43,056 bases of DNA from Victivallis vadensis (GCA_945883805.1 CAMCYE010000015.1:1-43056), one strand, 5' to 3'. Shown: positions 6,969-16,501, counted from the first letter of the stretch. Translations and numbers: made by a program. Notes: generated by a model from the sequence alone, not told the origin.

Positions 6969-8069
6969 ATGCTGAAAAACACCTCTGTTCCAAACTTGGC
7001 ATTCAAAAAGAATTTCGCGGCCTGCGTATCCCGACACCAGGCGTTACAGCAGGCTAAACGCGGTTGCCTGATCATGACCACCGTGGGGGACGAAGCGGAT
7101 CCGTACTGGATACGACCGCCGATTCCGGTGCTGGAGGAACTCGACTTTAAACGCGATCCACTGCTCATGCCTAGGCTGCTATGCGACTGTGCAGAAAAGA
7201 GCTTCGCAGTCCGGGCGGATTACCAGGACGACTGGCTTCCTTTTCTTTCGCCGCGCTACGGCACGGGCATAATTGGCGGCATGCTCCTTGGCAATATGCA
7301 GTTTGGCGCCGACACCAGCTGGACAAGCGAGGTTGGCAGCACCCTCGAGGAGTCAATTACATTTCCATGGGGTGAGGAGAACGTCTGGATTGACCGTGTC
7401 GTTGAAGCACTCAATTACATGGCAAAGCGGTTGAGGGGGAAATGCTACGTTTTTCTGGAAGGCTACCACGCCCCGCTGGAATGGGCGGCCTTGGTGCGCG
7501 GCAGCCCGCTGTACCTGGAGTTGTCCACCGAACCGGAGATGGTCCATGAACTCCTGCGCCGATCCGATACTGCACTGACATGGCTCTATAAGCTGATTGA
7601 ATCGCGGGTGCAAAAGGAGGAGTATGGCGCTTTGGCACACAGTCTCTGGATGGAAAAGTGTCTGCCGTTCCTAAGTGACGACTCGGCCGGACTGATGTCC
7701 CCAGCTCATTATGCCGAATTTGGTGCGCCTTACACTGATGCCATGTTTAGACGCTTCGGAGGTGGATTTCTCCATTTTCACACCCTTGGCTACCACCAGA
7801 TGGACAACCTTGGTGCCATGAACGGACTCACCCTGCATAACTGGCGGCAGGATCCGAACACGCCGCAGCCAGAGGAGATTCTGACGCGCCTGCTGCCAGG
7901 AGCCCAGGCCAAAATCATCATGCTCAGCCTTACTCCGGCGCAGATCCGCGAAAAAATAGAAATCCTAGCCCAGGGCCGGTTTCTGATCTACTCGCGTTGC
8001 CAGGATCGGCGCGAGCAGGAGGACATCATCGGCTTCATTCACGAAAAAACGCCCATCACGGCAATTTAA
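6969..8069 (+). CDS. URO-D-like protein
   Basis: A 366-aa member of the uroporphyrinogen decarboxylase/MtaA superfamily. N-terminal KRGCLIMTTVGDEADPYW and a GGGFLHFHTLGYHQMDNL segment align with the corresponding places of the paralogues at 2830 and 26260. Here the H-x-C of those proteins is H-F-H, so metal binding, if any, must differ. The start is ATG 6969 with a weak GGAAGAAG. It sits mid-operon between a Gfo/Idh dehydrogenase and a TIM-barrel isomerase, which argues for a sugar-related rather than a haem role. The exact reaction is unknown. Confidence 0.75.
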   Translation: MLKNTSVPNLAFKKNFAACVSRHQALQQAKRGCLIMTTVGDEADPYWIRPPIPVLEELDFKRDPLLMPRLLCDCAEKSFAVRADYQDDWLPFLSPRYGTGIIGGMLLGNMQFGADTSWTSEVGSTLEESITFPWGEENVWIDRVVEALNYMAKRLRGKCYVFLEGYHAPLEWAALVRGSPLYLELSTEPEMVHELLRRSDTALTWLYKLIESRVQKEEYGALAHSLWMEKCLPFLSDDSAGLMSPAHYAEFGAPYTDAMFRRFGGGFLHFHTLGYHQMDNLGAMNGLTLHNWRQDPNTPQPEEILTRLLPGAQAKIIMLSLTPAQIREKIEILAQGRFLIYSRCQDRREQEDIIGFIHEKTPITAI

Positions 8070-8083
8070 GGAAAAGCACAAAT

Positions 8084-8899
8084 ATGATACGATCAGGAAT
8101 ATGTTCGCTGACTTTGTCTAAACTCCCTGTCGAAACCGTTGTGGATGTTGTAAAGCGTGCCGGACTTGCCGGTATCGAATGGTGGGGTAAAGACCATGTT
8201 CCACACGGAGACACGGTTATCGCGGCAAAAGTCAAAGCGCTTACGGAATCCGCTGGGCTAGAGGTCTCATCCTACGGCTCCTATTACAAGGCAGGAATCA
8301 GCGAATCTGAAGGCTTGCGTTTTTCGAGCGTGCTAGAAACTGCTGTTGCGTTGAATGCTCCCACTATTCGCGTCTGGGCCAGCAACTGCGGTTTTGCCAG
8401 CGTTGATTCAGCCTTTGTAACAAAGGTAGTTGACGACTCCATTCGCATTGGTGATTTGGCGGCAAAATCCGGACGTACCATTACGTTTGAATTTCACAGA
8501 GGCACTTTGACGGATACCGGCGAAAACGCCCGGCAATTTGCCGCAATGCTGGATCATCCGGCTATCTTCTTCTCCTGGCAGCCACCTCTAGGCGTAGGCA
8601 CGGAGGACTGCCTGTCAGGACTTGAGGGACTGCTTCCGCGACTCGGGACAATCCACGTTTATCACTGGACTGTCACAACCAAAGGTGGCTTCGTACGCCA
8701 GCCTCTGGCATCGGGAGTTAACCGATGGAGAAAATATTTCAAGTTAATCGGAAGCTCCGGCCAAGATCATTTCGCGCTCCTAGAATTTGTCAAAGATGAT
8801 TCACCTGAACAGGTAATTAAGGACGCAAAAATACTGGAAGATTTGATCGTTTCGAACAATCTGAAAGGAGCATCATCCATGACAGGCTTGTATGTGTGA
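8084..8899 (+). CDS. Sugar phosphate isomerase/epimerase (AP-endonuclease-2 fold)
   Basis: A 271-aa xylose-isomerase-like TIM barrel: MIRSGICSLTLSKLPVETVV at the start, GLAGIEWWGKDHVPHGD, TFEFHRGTLTD and TIHVYHW, with His/Glu/Asp residues at strand ends as in metal-dependent keto-isomerases and epimerases. I chose ATG 8084 because AAGGAAAAG precedes it and the family N-terminus begins there; the longer in-frame extension runs back into the URO-D-like gene. It is the last gene of the operon starting at 5727. Its 3' end overlaps that of the convergent GH20-like gene by 27 bp. With Gfo/Idh it probably interconverts a keto-sugar intermediate. Confidence 0.85.
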   Translation: MIRSGICSLTLSKLPVETVVDVVKRAGLAGIEWWGKDHVPHGDTVIAAKVKALTESAGLEVSSYGSYYKAGISESEGLRFSSVLETAVALNAPTIRVWASNCGFASVDSAFVTKVVDDSIRIGDLAAKSGRTITFEFHRGTLTDTGENARQFAAMLDHPAIFFSWQPPLGVGTEDCLSGLEGLLPRLGTIHVYHWTVTTKGGFVRQPLASGVNRWRKYFKLIGSSGQDHFALLEFVKDDSPEQVIKDAKILEDLIVSNNLKGASSMTGLYV

Positions 8900-10471
8900 A
8901 TGAACCGCATTGTACAATGGTTCCCACCAGGCCCTGAGCATCCTTGCAGCACCTTCTTTTTCATAACATTTGGCAAGCTGTCCGGACAAGAGTTCTTTTT
9001 GCGCCTCCAATTCCGACAGCAACGCTACTTTATCGTAATCGCCTCGCAAAATGAAACTGAATACCTTAGCACTCAAATATTTGTAGGCACTTAAGACATG
9101 ATACATTTCTGCAATGTCACGGTTCTTTTGAGCCTTGTCCGCAAGCTCTTTGAAGACTGCCACCGCTTCAGGATAATCTTTCAGAATCACGTCAAGTCTG
9201 GCATAGACATCCTGCAAGTTTCCTTTCTTAATCTCGGCAATCCCTTTCTGATAAATTGCGAAAAAGTCAATGCTACTCCAGTCGTTCGGATAAGCGCCTC
9301 GCCTGCGACGTTCCGGCTGCCTTCCGGGATAGTGAAGAACCATGTTCATCATACCGTACCCCAGTGGCGAAAAACTGCGCCCATATTCAGGCATCGGAAT
9401 TTCCCACAAAGCACCGATGGTTTCGAACGCCTGATCAAGGCCGGTGACTGCGGCACCAAACTCATTCTCAAACCAGTTCCGAATCCAGGCCGCGTCAAGC
9501 TTTATCGAGGGAACCTCAACTACAGCCGCAGTCGCGCGAAAATACAGGAGCTGGGTTTGCAAGGGGACATGAAAGCAGGCCCATGAACTGTTGATCAGAC
9601 CAAGCATGTTGCTGGCGGCAACTTTCTGCGCCCAAGCTTGGGTGTTAGCCAAAGAAGATCCGTGTCGGGGAAAAAGCTGTCCCCAGTTGCAGCAAGGGCA
9701 GGCAATTGTCTTAAATCCGGCTTTATGGTATGTCTCCACCTGCTGCAGGGCATGTGCAGCACCGCCAAACTCCAGGTCCTCCGCGTCCTTGCCTTTTTCC
9801 TGCAGGGACGTTATGTTGTAGTTCCAACACATCAGCACTGTTTCCTTTGGAATATCCACTTTGGCAATGCTGTCAAAGTCTTTCCAGAAAATATCATCCC
9901 AGATTATCGGTGTCTTGTTCTGGCTGACAATGAAATCCAGGATCTTTTTCTCATGCTCAGCCCACATCCCGACAAGGCTTTTTGCTTCTTTCCATGCAGC
10001 GCATTTACCGCAAGTGCCCAAAAACCAAGTTTCATCTCCGCCGCAATGGAAAAACTCATCTTCACGATGGTATTCAAGAACTTCTTGCATCAGATCAATA
10101 ACAAAACTAACGCTTTCCGGATTGGACGGACATATCTGGGTCGGAATGTCCGGAGCTTCCGCGAGATGTAAAAGTTCCGGATGTTCTAGGGCGAACTCCA
10201 TATGCGAGAGCGACTGAACCAAAGGTATAATTCTCAGATTATTGGCTCTGGCTTTATCCAGAAAAGCCTTTAGTTCAGCGGGGGTAAAGGCATCTTTAGA
10301 ACGTAAAAAAGGGTATTTCCGATAAGGGAATTTATCTTCATATTCAATGAGTATTGTGTTGATGCCATGTGCCGGCAGCCAGGACAGCAAATCATTCAGG
10401 AAGGTTTTGTTGTACATGAGGAACTTGAGATCAAGCTGAATACCCGCGACTGGCTCTTTAAATGTTTTCAT
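8873..10471 (-). CDS. GH20-type beta-N-acetylhexosaminidase-like protein
   Basis: A 532-aa protein with a GH20-like (beta/alpha)8 barrel from residue 8. The signature FHCGGDETWF puts the catalytic Asp146-Glu147 pair, which acts with the substrate N-acetyl group. IPLVQSLSHMEF (82-93) and IIWDDIFWKDF match family strands. There is no signal peptide, suggesting cytoplasmic action on imported oligosaccharides. It lacks the N-terminal GH20b domain, and the C-terminal 150 residues look helical. ATG 10471 has AGGAGT upstream. It is the last gene of the long minus-strand operon, next to the importer. It would release terminal GlcNAc or GalNAc. Confidence 0.85.
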   Translation of the reverse strand: MKTFKEPVAGIQLDLKFLMYNKTFLNDLLSWLPAHGINTILIEYEDKFPYRKYPFLRSKDAFTPAELKAFLDKARANNLRIIPLVQSLSHMEFALEHPELLHLAEAPDIPTQICPSNPESVSFVIDLMQEVLEYHREDEFFHCGGDETWFLGTCGKCAAWKEAKSLVGMWAEHEKKILDFIVSQNKTPIIWDDIFWKDFDSIAKVDIPKETVLMCWNYNITSLQEKGKDAEDLEFGGAAHALQQVETYHKAGFKTIACPCCNWGQLFPRHGSSLANTQAWAQKVAASNMLGLINSSWACFHVPLQTQLLYFRATAAVVEVPSIKLDAAWIRNWFENEFGAAVTGLDQAFETIGALWEIPMPEYGRSFSPLGYGMMNMVLHYPGRQPERRRRGAYPNDWSSIDFFAIYQKGIAEIKKGNLQDVYARLDVILKDYPEAVAVFKELADKAQKNRDIAEMYHVLSAYKYLSAKVFSFILRGDYDKVALLSELEAQKELLSGQLAKCYEKEGAARMLRAWWEPLYNAVHSHIQACHG

Positions 10472-10526
10472 TCTACTCCTAGCTGATTCCGTAAAGGATT
10501 TTCAGACCTTCATTTTTTTAATTTAT

Positions 10527-12545
10527 TTACTTTTCAGTAGGGATGACAATACCCCGCATAATGACATTCTGACATAATACGAATATGATGAATGTGGGGA
10601 TTGCGGCGATTACAAGAGAAGCGTATACAACCGGCTGTGGAACCTGAGTCTGAAGCTGGAATATCCAGACCATGATAGTCCACATTTTCTGGTCCGGGAT
10701 TATTATGAGCGCCATCATGAAGGCCGAATATGAATGCGTGAATGCGCCGAGCGCGATTACCGCAAGTATTGGCTTGGAAAGATTCATCGTAAGCATCCAG
10801 AATTTCGTCCATTCACCGGCGCCGTCAATCTCAGCTGCCTCGTAGAGCTCTTTCGGCATGCTGTCGAAGAACCCTTTGAGGAGGAAAATGGAGAAGCCGC
10901 TTGCCATTCCAGGAAGAACAAGTGCCGCGAAATTGTTGAGCAGGCTTGTTGTCGCATAATCTGGGGCGATGTATGGGAAAATTATCGCACCGGAGAGAAG
11001 TCCGGCTGTCAAAGAAAGCAAGGCCCTCCAGCTCTCCTTCCATTTCGGGCGCCATTTCTCCAGAATCAGGAAAAGAGCTATTGTGACAAAAAGTCCTATG
11101 ATTATCGGCCACATCGGGAAACGTTTCAGGAGGAGGAATCCTGGGATCATGGTGACTTCGCCAGGGAACGCCATCGTTGCCATACAGAATAAAAGTATCT
11201 TGTAAGTACCCGGCAACCTGAAACGGCTCAGGGCGTAAGCCGCCAGAGGGTTCACTATAAGTGCACAGAGGACGGCTAGGGAACAGTAGATGAATGTGTT
11301 TGTCAGTCCGTTGCCGTGCAGGGCCAGATAATCCAGCACCTGAAGGTAGTTCCGCATGGTGAATTCCCAGCGTACTGATTTTCTGCTCTCAAAGCAGTCG
11401 GACCATTCCGTGGCTGCGGCTACAGCGCCAAGACCAGGATATCCCTCGGGAATTTTTCCGTGATTCTTAACTAGGAATTCCTGAAACATTTCGTCAGAAC
11501 TGGAGATGCGTATTGATTCAATCGGACAGATCTCAGAAGATTTTATGAAGTCTTCAAAGTCTCGCCGCAGATAAGGGGCATCATCGATTTTGACAGGGAA
11601 TGGAATTGCATCCATGCTGGCCATATTTGTATCGTGTTCCTTGTTGAATATCGCGATCGAACCATTGCGCGCCCCGATGAATTTTCGAAATGCCGGTTCC
11701 AATGAGGGGGAGAGACGTATGTTTGACAGCCTGATTTGATTGCGTACAAAATTTGTCCAATCCTGTCGCTCCAGCCCTGGTTTGGACGGAACGCGATCAG
11801 GAAACGGGATTTCCCCATAACCTTTGTAATCCGTGTCATGTGTCTGATTATAGGAATCGATACGGCTTGTATATAGGCCATATAGATAAACAAGAGCGTA
11901 ATGGCCTCGCACACTCTCCACATTCAGGTCTTCAGGAGAAACCGTAGCACGCCACTTTATGGTCTCCTGCAGGAACTCCTCGGACAGATTGCGGTTGCGG
12001 TAGCGTCCGATGATCTCCGTCGGAGGTTTGACATTGTTCCAGGAAGTGCAGAGCTGGTTGGATGCGAGGTTGTAGGCGTCAAGATCATTGGCGTATCTTT
12101 TTGCCATGTAGCTACGGTAGGATCGGAGGTTTTTTGCGAGCAGGATCTTCCCCGTCATCGGAGCCATCTGGCCGATAATCCGATGTTCGGGTGGAATTGT
12201 GGCACGCCAGTTGCGGAAATCGCGAATCAATTCGGGTGAAACCGGTGTCGGTTTTTCAATTGTACGCCAGCTCATTACCGGTTTGCACCAAGCCTGTTGC
12301 ACGTCCTGGGCGAATACATTATACTTTGCCTCAGTGTATTTCTGGAAAAGAATCAATTCGTTGAACCAAAACTCCGGATAGGGTTTGATGGACCAGGAAT
12401 CCGCCTCGCTCTTAACTGAACCTGAAAGCATCAACATCAGCGGATAAATCATAGTAATGGCGCCAAGCGAAAGGAAAAGATAAATGGAAGCGTACAAAAG
12501 CCTGACTTTCGCACTACGCTTCCCTATTTCACTGATTATCGGCAT
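10527..12545 (-). CDS. ABC sugar importer permease (MalG type) with large extracytoplasmic insert
   Basis: A 672-aa inner-membrane permease of the CUT1 class, more than twice the usual 270-300 aa. The first membrane segment (about 15-40) is followed by roughly 350 polar residues with no membrane segment, predicted periplasmic. The MalG-like core then begins near NGLTNTFIYCSLAVLCALIV. The EAA loop EAAEIDGAGEWTKFW contacts the ATPase. A further hydrophobic insertion (PIIIGLFVTIALFLILEKW, then LLSLTAGLLSGAIIF) sits inside the core. The long loop resembles in place, not in sequence, the MalF P2 loop that touches the binding protein. Its partner is the gene at 12671. No ATP-binding subunit is encoded in the window. 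Confidence 0.85.
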   Translation of the reverse strand: MPIISEIGKRSAKVRLLYASIYLFLSLGAITMIYPLMLMLSGSVKSEADSWSIKPYPEFWFNELILFQKYTEAKYNVFAQDVQQAWCKPVMSWRTIEKPTPVSPELIRDFRNWRATIPPEHRIIGQMAPMTGKILLAKNLRSYRSYMAKRYANDLDAYNLASNQLCTSWNNVKPPTEIIGRYRNRNLSEEFLQETIKWRATVSPEDLNVESVRGHYALVYLYGLYTSRIDSYNQTHDTDYKGYGEIPFPDRVPSKPGLERQDWTNFVRNQIRLSNIRLSPSLEPAFRKFIGARNGSIAIFNKEHDTNMASMDAIPFPVKIDDAPYLRRDFEDFIKSSEICPIESIRISSSDEMFQEFLVKNHGKIPEGYPGLGAVAAATEWSDCFESRKSVRWEFTMRNYLQVLDYLALHGNGLTNTFIYCSLAVLCALIVNPLAAYALSRFRLPGTYKILLFCMATMAFPGEVTMIPGFLLLKRFPMWPIIIGLFVTIALFLILEKWRPKWKESWRALLSLTAGLLSGAIIFPYIAPDYATTSLLNNFAALVLPGMASGFSIFLLKGFFDSMPKELYEAAEIDGAGEWTKFWMLTMNLSKPILAVIALGAFTHSYSAFMMALIIIPDQKMWTIMVWIFQLQTQVPQPVVYASLVIAAIPTFIIFVLCQNVIMRGIVIPTEK

Positions 12546-12578
12546 GTCTTCTTCCCCGCTTTAACACATTTACCTGTT

Positions 12579-12601
12579 AATTTTTCCGGAACGGAAAAAT
12601 T
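12579..12601 (-). other. Perfect hairpin between the two transporter genes
   Basis: AATTTTTCCG and CGGAAAAATT pair perfectly around a 3-nt loop in the 125-bp gap between 12545 and 12671. The rest of the gap, read on the plus strand, contains repeated GAACTT/GAACTC units. The hairpin may tune the ratio of the two subunits by attenuation or mRNA protection. Confidence 0.45.
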
Positions 12602-12670
12602 TTCTTATTCAAAACCCCGGAACTTTAGAACTCCAGAACTTTCGCATTTTCGAACTTCCGCACTTCTTCC

Positions 12671-15256
12671 CTACTTCCCACCAGCCGCCTTGAATTCCAT
12701 CTTGCTGAGCTTCTGTAGCTGTTGTACTGTGAATCCTATGAGGATGGCACCTAGCACCCAGGCCATCGCCGTGGCTACACCAAAACGCAAATAGCCGAAT
12801 GCCTCATAGAAAATATGCAGGCCGATGACTTCCGTTTCTCCGAACGGCGTATAGGGTCCTCCCCCGGTCATTGCCAGAATGTAGGCGCTTCCGCTATGCA
12901 TGCATCCTATTGCGGCACCGATGAAATTAATCGAAATCAGCGCTTTGATGGACGGGATTGCAATACACCAAACTTTCTGGGTCGCACCTGCACCGTCAAT
13001 GTCAGCAGCCTCGTACAGGTCGTCCGGAATGCCCTTTAAGGCCGCAAGATAGATCAGACAGCCGGGGCCCATGCCTGCCCAGATTGAAGGTAGCAGGCAG
13101 AAGAACAGTGCAAAACTCGGTGAATTGAGCCATTCTACCGTGAATTCTGGTATTTTCGTGCCACAGATGTGATTCATGGCAATCACTCCGTAGTTCAAAA
13201 CCTGGTTGATCATTCCGTGCTGCCCGTAGAATCCTTTCCACAGGAAAATGACAATAACACCGGAAAGCATTGCAGGCAGATAATAGATGGTGCGGTAGAA
13301 GATCTTGCCCTTGGGTACCTCGGCCAGCAAAAGGGCTAGCAGGATCGGCGCAAAAAAACCGAACGACATGAACAACACGGTATATTTCAGGGAGATGAAA
13401 AGGGAGTACCAGAATTCATTGTTGAAGAGCACGGTCGCGAAGTTTTCAAATCCGACCCAGGTACTGAACCCGCGGACATTGTAGTCCTGGAAGGCCATGA
13501 CTGTACCGCGCGCAAGCGGCCAGTAGCTCCAGACTGCAATGCTGAGAAGAGCGGGTACAAGAAGCAGATAGGCCAATTTATTCCGGCCGAATTGCCAGTC
13601 CCCTCGCGCCAGATCAGCATCACTGCGCACCATGTTTTTGGAAAAAGTCTTGAATACCTTCATAAGCACCAATACAAAAACGACAAATATGGAAATGGAT
13701 GTTGCGGCGGCGACACGCGAGCGGAACTTGCGCACGTTTTCCGGCAGGACGTTCAGCATTTTCTGATTTGCCATTTCAACGCGCACGTTCAGTATTTCCT
13801 GTATTCTCTTTTTGGCTCCCGGCTCGTCCTTTGCATCAATGCACCGCTTCGTTTCACTGTCGGTGCGTATCTGGTCGATTGCCTGACTCATATAATTGTA
13901 GACCATCATGCAGTTGTTGCCATAAGGCTCTGGGATGCCGTTTTTCAGCGCCTCCTGTGAAGCCTCCACCCATCCTGGGGGAATCTTGTCTATGAATTCA
14001 GAATAACCGGCCTTTTCAAGTAGTCTGGGTTGGACAAAGCGGCCAAGCCCGTTTTCCACAAAAACTTTTGCCCGGATAAGCATGGATTCATTGCCGCTGT
14101 AAAAGTGCATCCAGCTCCAGGCGGCGTCACGGATCCGGATGTTTTTGTCAAATCCCGCATAGATACCGGTCATTTCCGCGTTGAATTCGCCACCGCGCAC
14201 ATCTGACGGTCCTTTCGGGACAGGACCAAAATTGATTATGGTCGGATCTATCTCCTGGAATGTTTTCTGATTTATTTTCGAGAAATACATGGCATATCGG
14301 ATGGAGGTGCTCTGCTCGCCGAGATTTACCACCCCGTTGAATCTGCCGAATTTGTTTTCAAACGGTTCCAGAAACAGCCTTGCAACATAGTAATATGCAT
14401 CCACGGCTTCCGGTGAATTGAACACACAGCGCCAGACGCCCTTGCTGTCCCTCTCAACAACGCGGGCGCCACAGGAATAAAAAAAACTTAATGTCGCGTG
14501 AGCCGTTGACAACAATGGAATATTGACTCCGTATATATTCTCCTTTGGATTATGAATCTTGCGGGCCCAGTCGAGAAATTCGTCCATGTCCCCAGGTACA
14601 TGATCCGGAAGGCCCGCCTCCGCAAACAGATCTTTCCGGTAAAATAGAGACGTGGCCACAGTACCCTGTGGCAAGGCCCAGACATGGAAATGTCTTGCGG
14701 CAGGTGTCGCTTTCCATTCCCTTACATACGGACAGGACATGCCGTAGGGGCATTCTCTGCGGATAACTTCCCAGCATTGGTGGGGAATACGCTCCTCGAA
14801 TTCCTCAGCATACCGTTTACCCTTGCGCAAGGCGAGCAGATATTGCGCTGTATCCATAAGATGTCCGTCCCGCACATCTGTCCCGGAGGCTTTCTCAATA
14901 TATTTGTCCAGTGCGGAAAGGAATTTCTGACTGATGTAGGTGCTGGACTGGCTGAAATTAACATAAATCACAGCCGGTGAGATGTCGCCGGCGATCTGCA
15001 TGAGCGGGACATTGGCGTTGCGGGTCGGCATTGTCAGGCCGGTGGCTGGAACAAGCTCTATATCGGGGTGAAGTTTCTGGAATTCTTTGACCATCCTTAT
15101 ATGGGCTTCGCCATACGGGCCGGCGAGAGTTTTATCAGGAACACCCCAGGCTTTCAATTCAATGGTATCTTCTTTTCTAGGGATGTCTCCGGCAAAAAGG
15201 GCAGACTGCATCGCAAATAGCAGGAAAAATAAAATTTTTGAATTAATTGTTTTCAT
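12671..15256 (-). CDS. Solute-binding protein fused to ABC permease (MalF type)
   Basis: An 861-aa fusion. Residues 1-22 are a signal peptide. About 30-500 form a family-1 extracellular sugar-binding protein (MVKEFQKLHPDIELVPATG, then HVWALPQGTVATSLFYRKDL, the usual domain signatures). A membrane anchor lies near 515-535 (SISIFVVFVLVLMKVF). From about 560 a MalF/UgpA-type permease follows, with LLLVPALLSIAVWSYWPLARG and the EAA loop YEAADIDGAGATQKVWCIAI. Binding protein and permease are normally separate, so this tethers the sugar receptor to the pore. It pairs with the enlarged permease at 10527. The ATPase must come from elsewhere in the genome. Confidence 0.9.
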   Translation of the reverse strand: MKTINSKILFFLLFAMQSALFAGDIPRKEDTIELKAWGVPDKTLAGPYGEAHIRMVKEFQKLHPDIELVPATGLTMPTRNANVPLMQIAGDISPAVIYVNFSQSSTYISQKFLSALDKYIEKASGTDVRDGHLMDTAQYLLALRKGKRYAEEFEERIPHQCWEVIRRECPYGMSCPYVREWKATPAARHFHVWALPQGTVATSLFYRKDLFAEAGLPDHVPGDMDEFLDWARKIHNPKENIYGVNIPLLSTAHATLSFFYSCGARVVERDSKGVWRCVFNSPEAVDAYYYVARLFLEPFENKFGRFNGVVNLGEQSTSIRYAMYFSKINQKTFQEIDPTIINFGPVPKGPSDVRGGEFNAEMTGIYAGFDKNIRIRDAAWSWMHFYSGNESMLIRAKVFVENGLGRFVQPRLLEKAGYSEFIDKIPPGWVEASQEALKNGIPEPYGNNCMMVYNYMSQAIDQIRTDSETKRCIDAKDEPGAKKRIQEILNVRVEMANQKMLNVLPENVRKFRSRVAAATSISIFVVFVLVLMKVFKTFSKNMVRSDADLARGDWQFGRNKLAYLLLVPALLSIAVWSYWPLARGTVMAFQDYNVRGFSTWVGFENFATVLFNNEFWYSLFISLKYTVLFMSFGFFAPILLALLLAEVPKGKIFYRTIYYLPAMLSGVIVIFLWKGFYGQHGMINQVLNYGVIAMNHICGTKIPEFTVEWLNSPSFALFFCLLPSIWAGMGPGCLIYLAALKGIPDDLYEAADIDGAGATQKVWCIAIPSIKALISINFIGAAIGCMHSGSAYILAMTGGGPYTPFGETEVIGLHIFYEAFGYLRFGVATAMAWVLGAILIGFTVQQLQKLSKMEFKAAGGK

Positions 15257-15273
15257 TTTTCCCGAATTCGATC

Positions 15274-16413
15274 TTATTCCCTAGTTGAGTTAATAATTTT
15301 TCGGCGGTATTCGTATGGGCGAAATCCGTCTTCCAAACCGAAAAACAATAACTCTTCCAACGTTATCAAACTGATGTCCAGCATTTCATCCGGGGTGAAT
15401 AGTTTGTTATCCGTCCCAGCCGGCAACTCGCATAATAGGGGAAGAGCCCCGCAGACATGATAGATCGCCTCAACCTGTGTCAGATTATCTTTGCCCAAGC
15501 CGGGCAGTTGCGCCCAGCTGAGTCGTCCAACGCCATATCCTTTCCGGCACAGACCTTGCCTGACTGCTCCTGCTATCCGTGAGACCTGATGTTGAAAGCC
15601 AACCGGCAATAATGCGGGAGGCATACTGAATAACGAGCCGTTGTCACAATGCCAGGCCACAACCGCGTCCGGTTTTTCCTCAAGATAGTATTTCATCCAA
15701 GTCTTGGTTTCAGGCTGCCGTTCAGTCTCGCAGAAGTCATACTGCAGGTTATAGCCATTGTCGTTGTAATACGAACCTAAATAGGCAACTTCAGCGAGAG
15801 GTACTGGATACTGCTTCTTGTTCTCCGGATATTTAAAGGGTATGCCGCCCTTTTTGACTCCCATAGTGAGACGGCTGTAAAGTTCCGCCGGAATTCCCGA
15901 CGAACAAGCTATGCCTGCACGGGCGGTGCCGTCAGGATTAGACCACGGAATGACAAGGAGCCGGTATTGTCCGGCCATTGACTGAAGTTCCGGCCAAGCT
16001 TTGCCGCGCAAGTCAACACCTGACTCAATAATGTTGCATAGGTTCAGTGAAGCAACTGTGCCTGTAAGTTCACCGCCGTGTAGCGCCCCCTGAAGTATCA
16101 GCACCGGCTTAACTCGCCGTTTCAATCCGTAAAACTCTTCCGGAAAGATTGAGGTCGGATCGGGGTTAGCGATCTTCGACGCCAGAGAACTCTGCAAATT
16201 GTTGACCGTTGCGCCAGTTTCTTCCTTGTCGCCATACTCCAGTGCTATGATATCGCGTTTCCCGGCACTTTGTCCGATAACTCTAACGGTCGCACCGTGT
16301 AAAGACTCAACAAACTTCAGACCGTTTTCAGGAACAGCTTTCCAGAATTCCGGACATGTTTTATAGCTGTCCAGATTCCCGAACTCTTTAATTATGTCAT
16401 TTAGATTGTTCAT
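15274..16413 (-). CDS. M14-like zinc carboxypeptidase / deacylase
   Basis: A 379-aa protein of the M14/succinylglutamate-desuccinylase-like group. ALHGGELTG gives the H-x-x-E zinc pair, AWHCDNGS the third ligand His, and LLCELPAG a probable catalytic Glu. VIPWSNPDGTARAGI is the usual PxxNPDG substrate block. There is no signal peptide. It could trim peptide from glycopeptides or hydrolyse a small amide. I prefer ATG 16413: a longer frame starts at 16446, but its first codons lie in a dispersed repeat (16434-16500) and it has no ribosome site. AAAGGA precedes 16413 at a rather long spacing of 13. It sits in the operon 18 bp upstream of the transporter fusion. Confidence 0.8.
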   Translation of the reverse strand: MNNLNDIIKEFGNLDSYKTCPEFWKAVPENGLKFVESLHGATVRVIGQSAGKRDIIALEYGDKEETGATVNNLQSSLASKIANPDPTSIFPEEFYGLKRRVKPVLILQGALHGGELTGTVASLNLCNIIESGVDLRGKAWPELQSMAGQYRLLVIPWSNPDGTARAGIACSSGIPAELYSRLTMGVKKGGIPFKYPENKKQYPVPLAEVAYLGSYYNDNGYNLQYDFCETERQPETKTWMKYYLEEKPDAVVAWHCDNGSLFSMPPALLPVGFQHQVSRIAGAVRQGLCRKGYGVGRLSWAQLPGLGKDNLTQVEAIYHVCGALPLLCELPAGTDNKLFTPDEMLDISLITLEELLFFGLEDGFRPYEYRRKIINSTRE

Positions 16414-16433
16414 GGGTAATCGCTTGTCCTTTT

Positions 16434-16500
16434 TTGTGTTTGCCATTTTTTTTTACACAAAATTAAATTAGCATGGAATCTTTCAGTTATTATCTCATTT
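16434..16500 (-). repeat. Short dispersed repeat, copy A
   Basis: About 67 bp that align (I estimate near 80 percent) with 28058-28126, which lies directly upstream of the transposase remnant. Shared blocks include TTGTGTTTGC, AAAATTAAA, and GGAAT followed by CTTTCAG. It is probably the end or leader of an insertion sequence left behind between the GH63-like and M14-like genes. Confidence 0.5.
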
Positions 16501-16501
16501 T

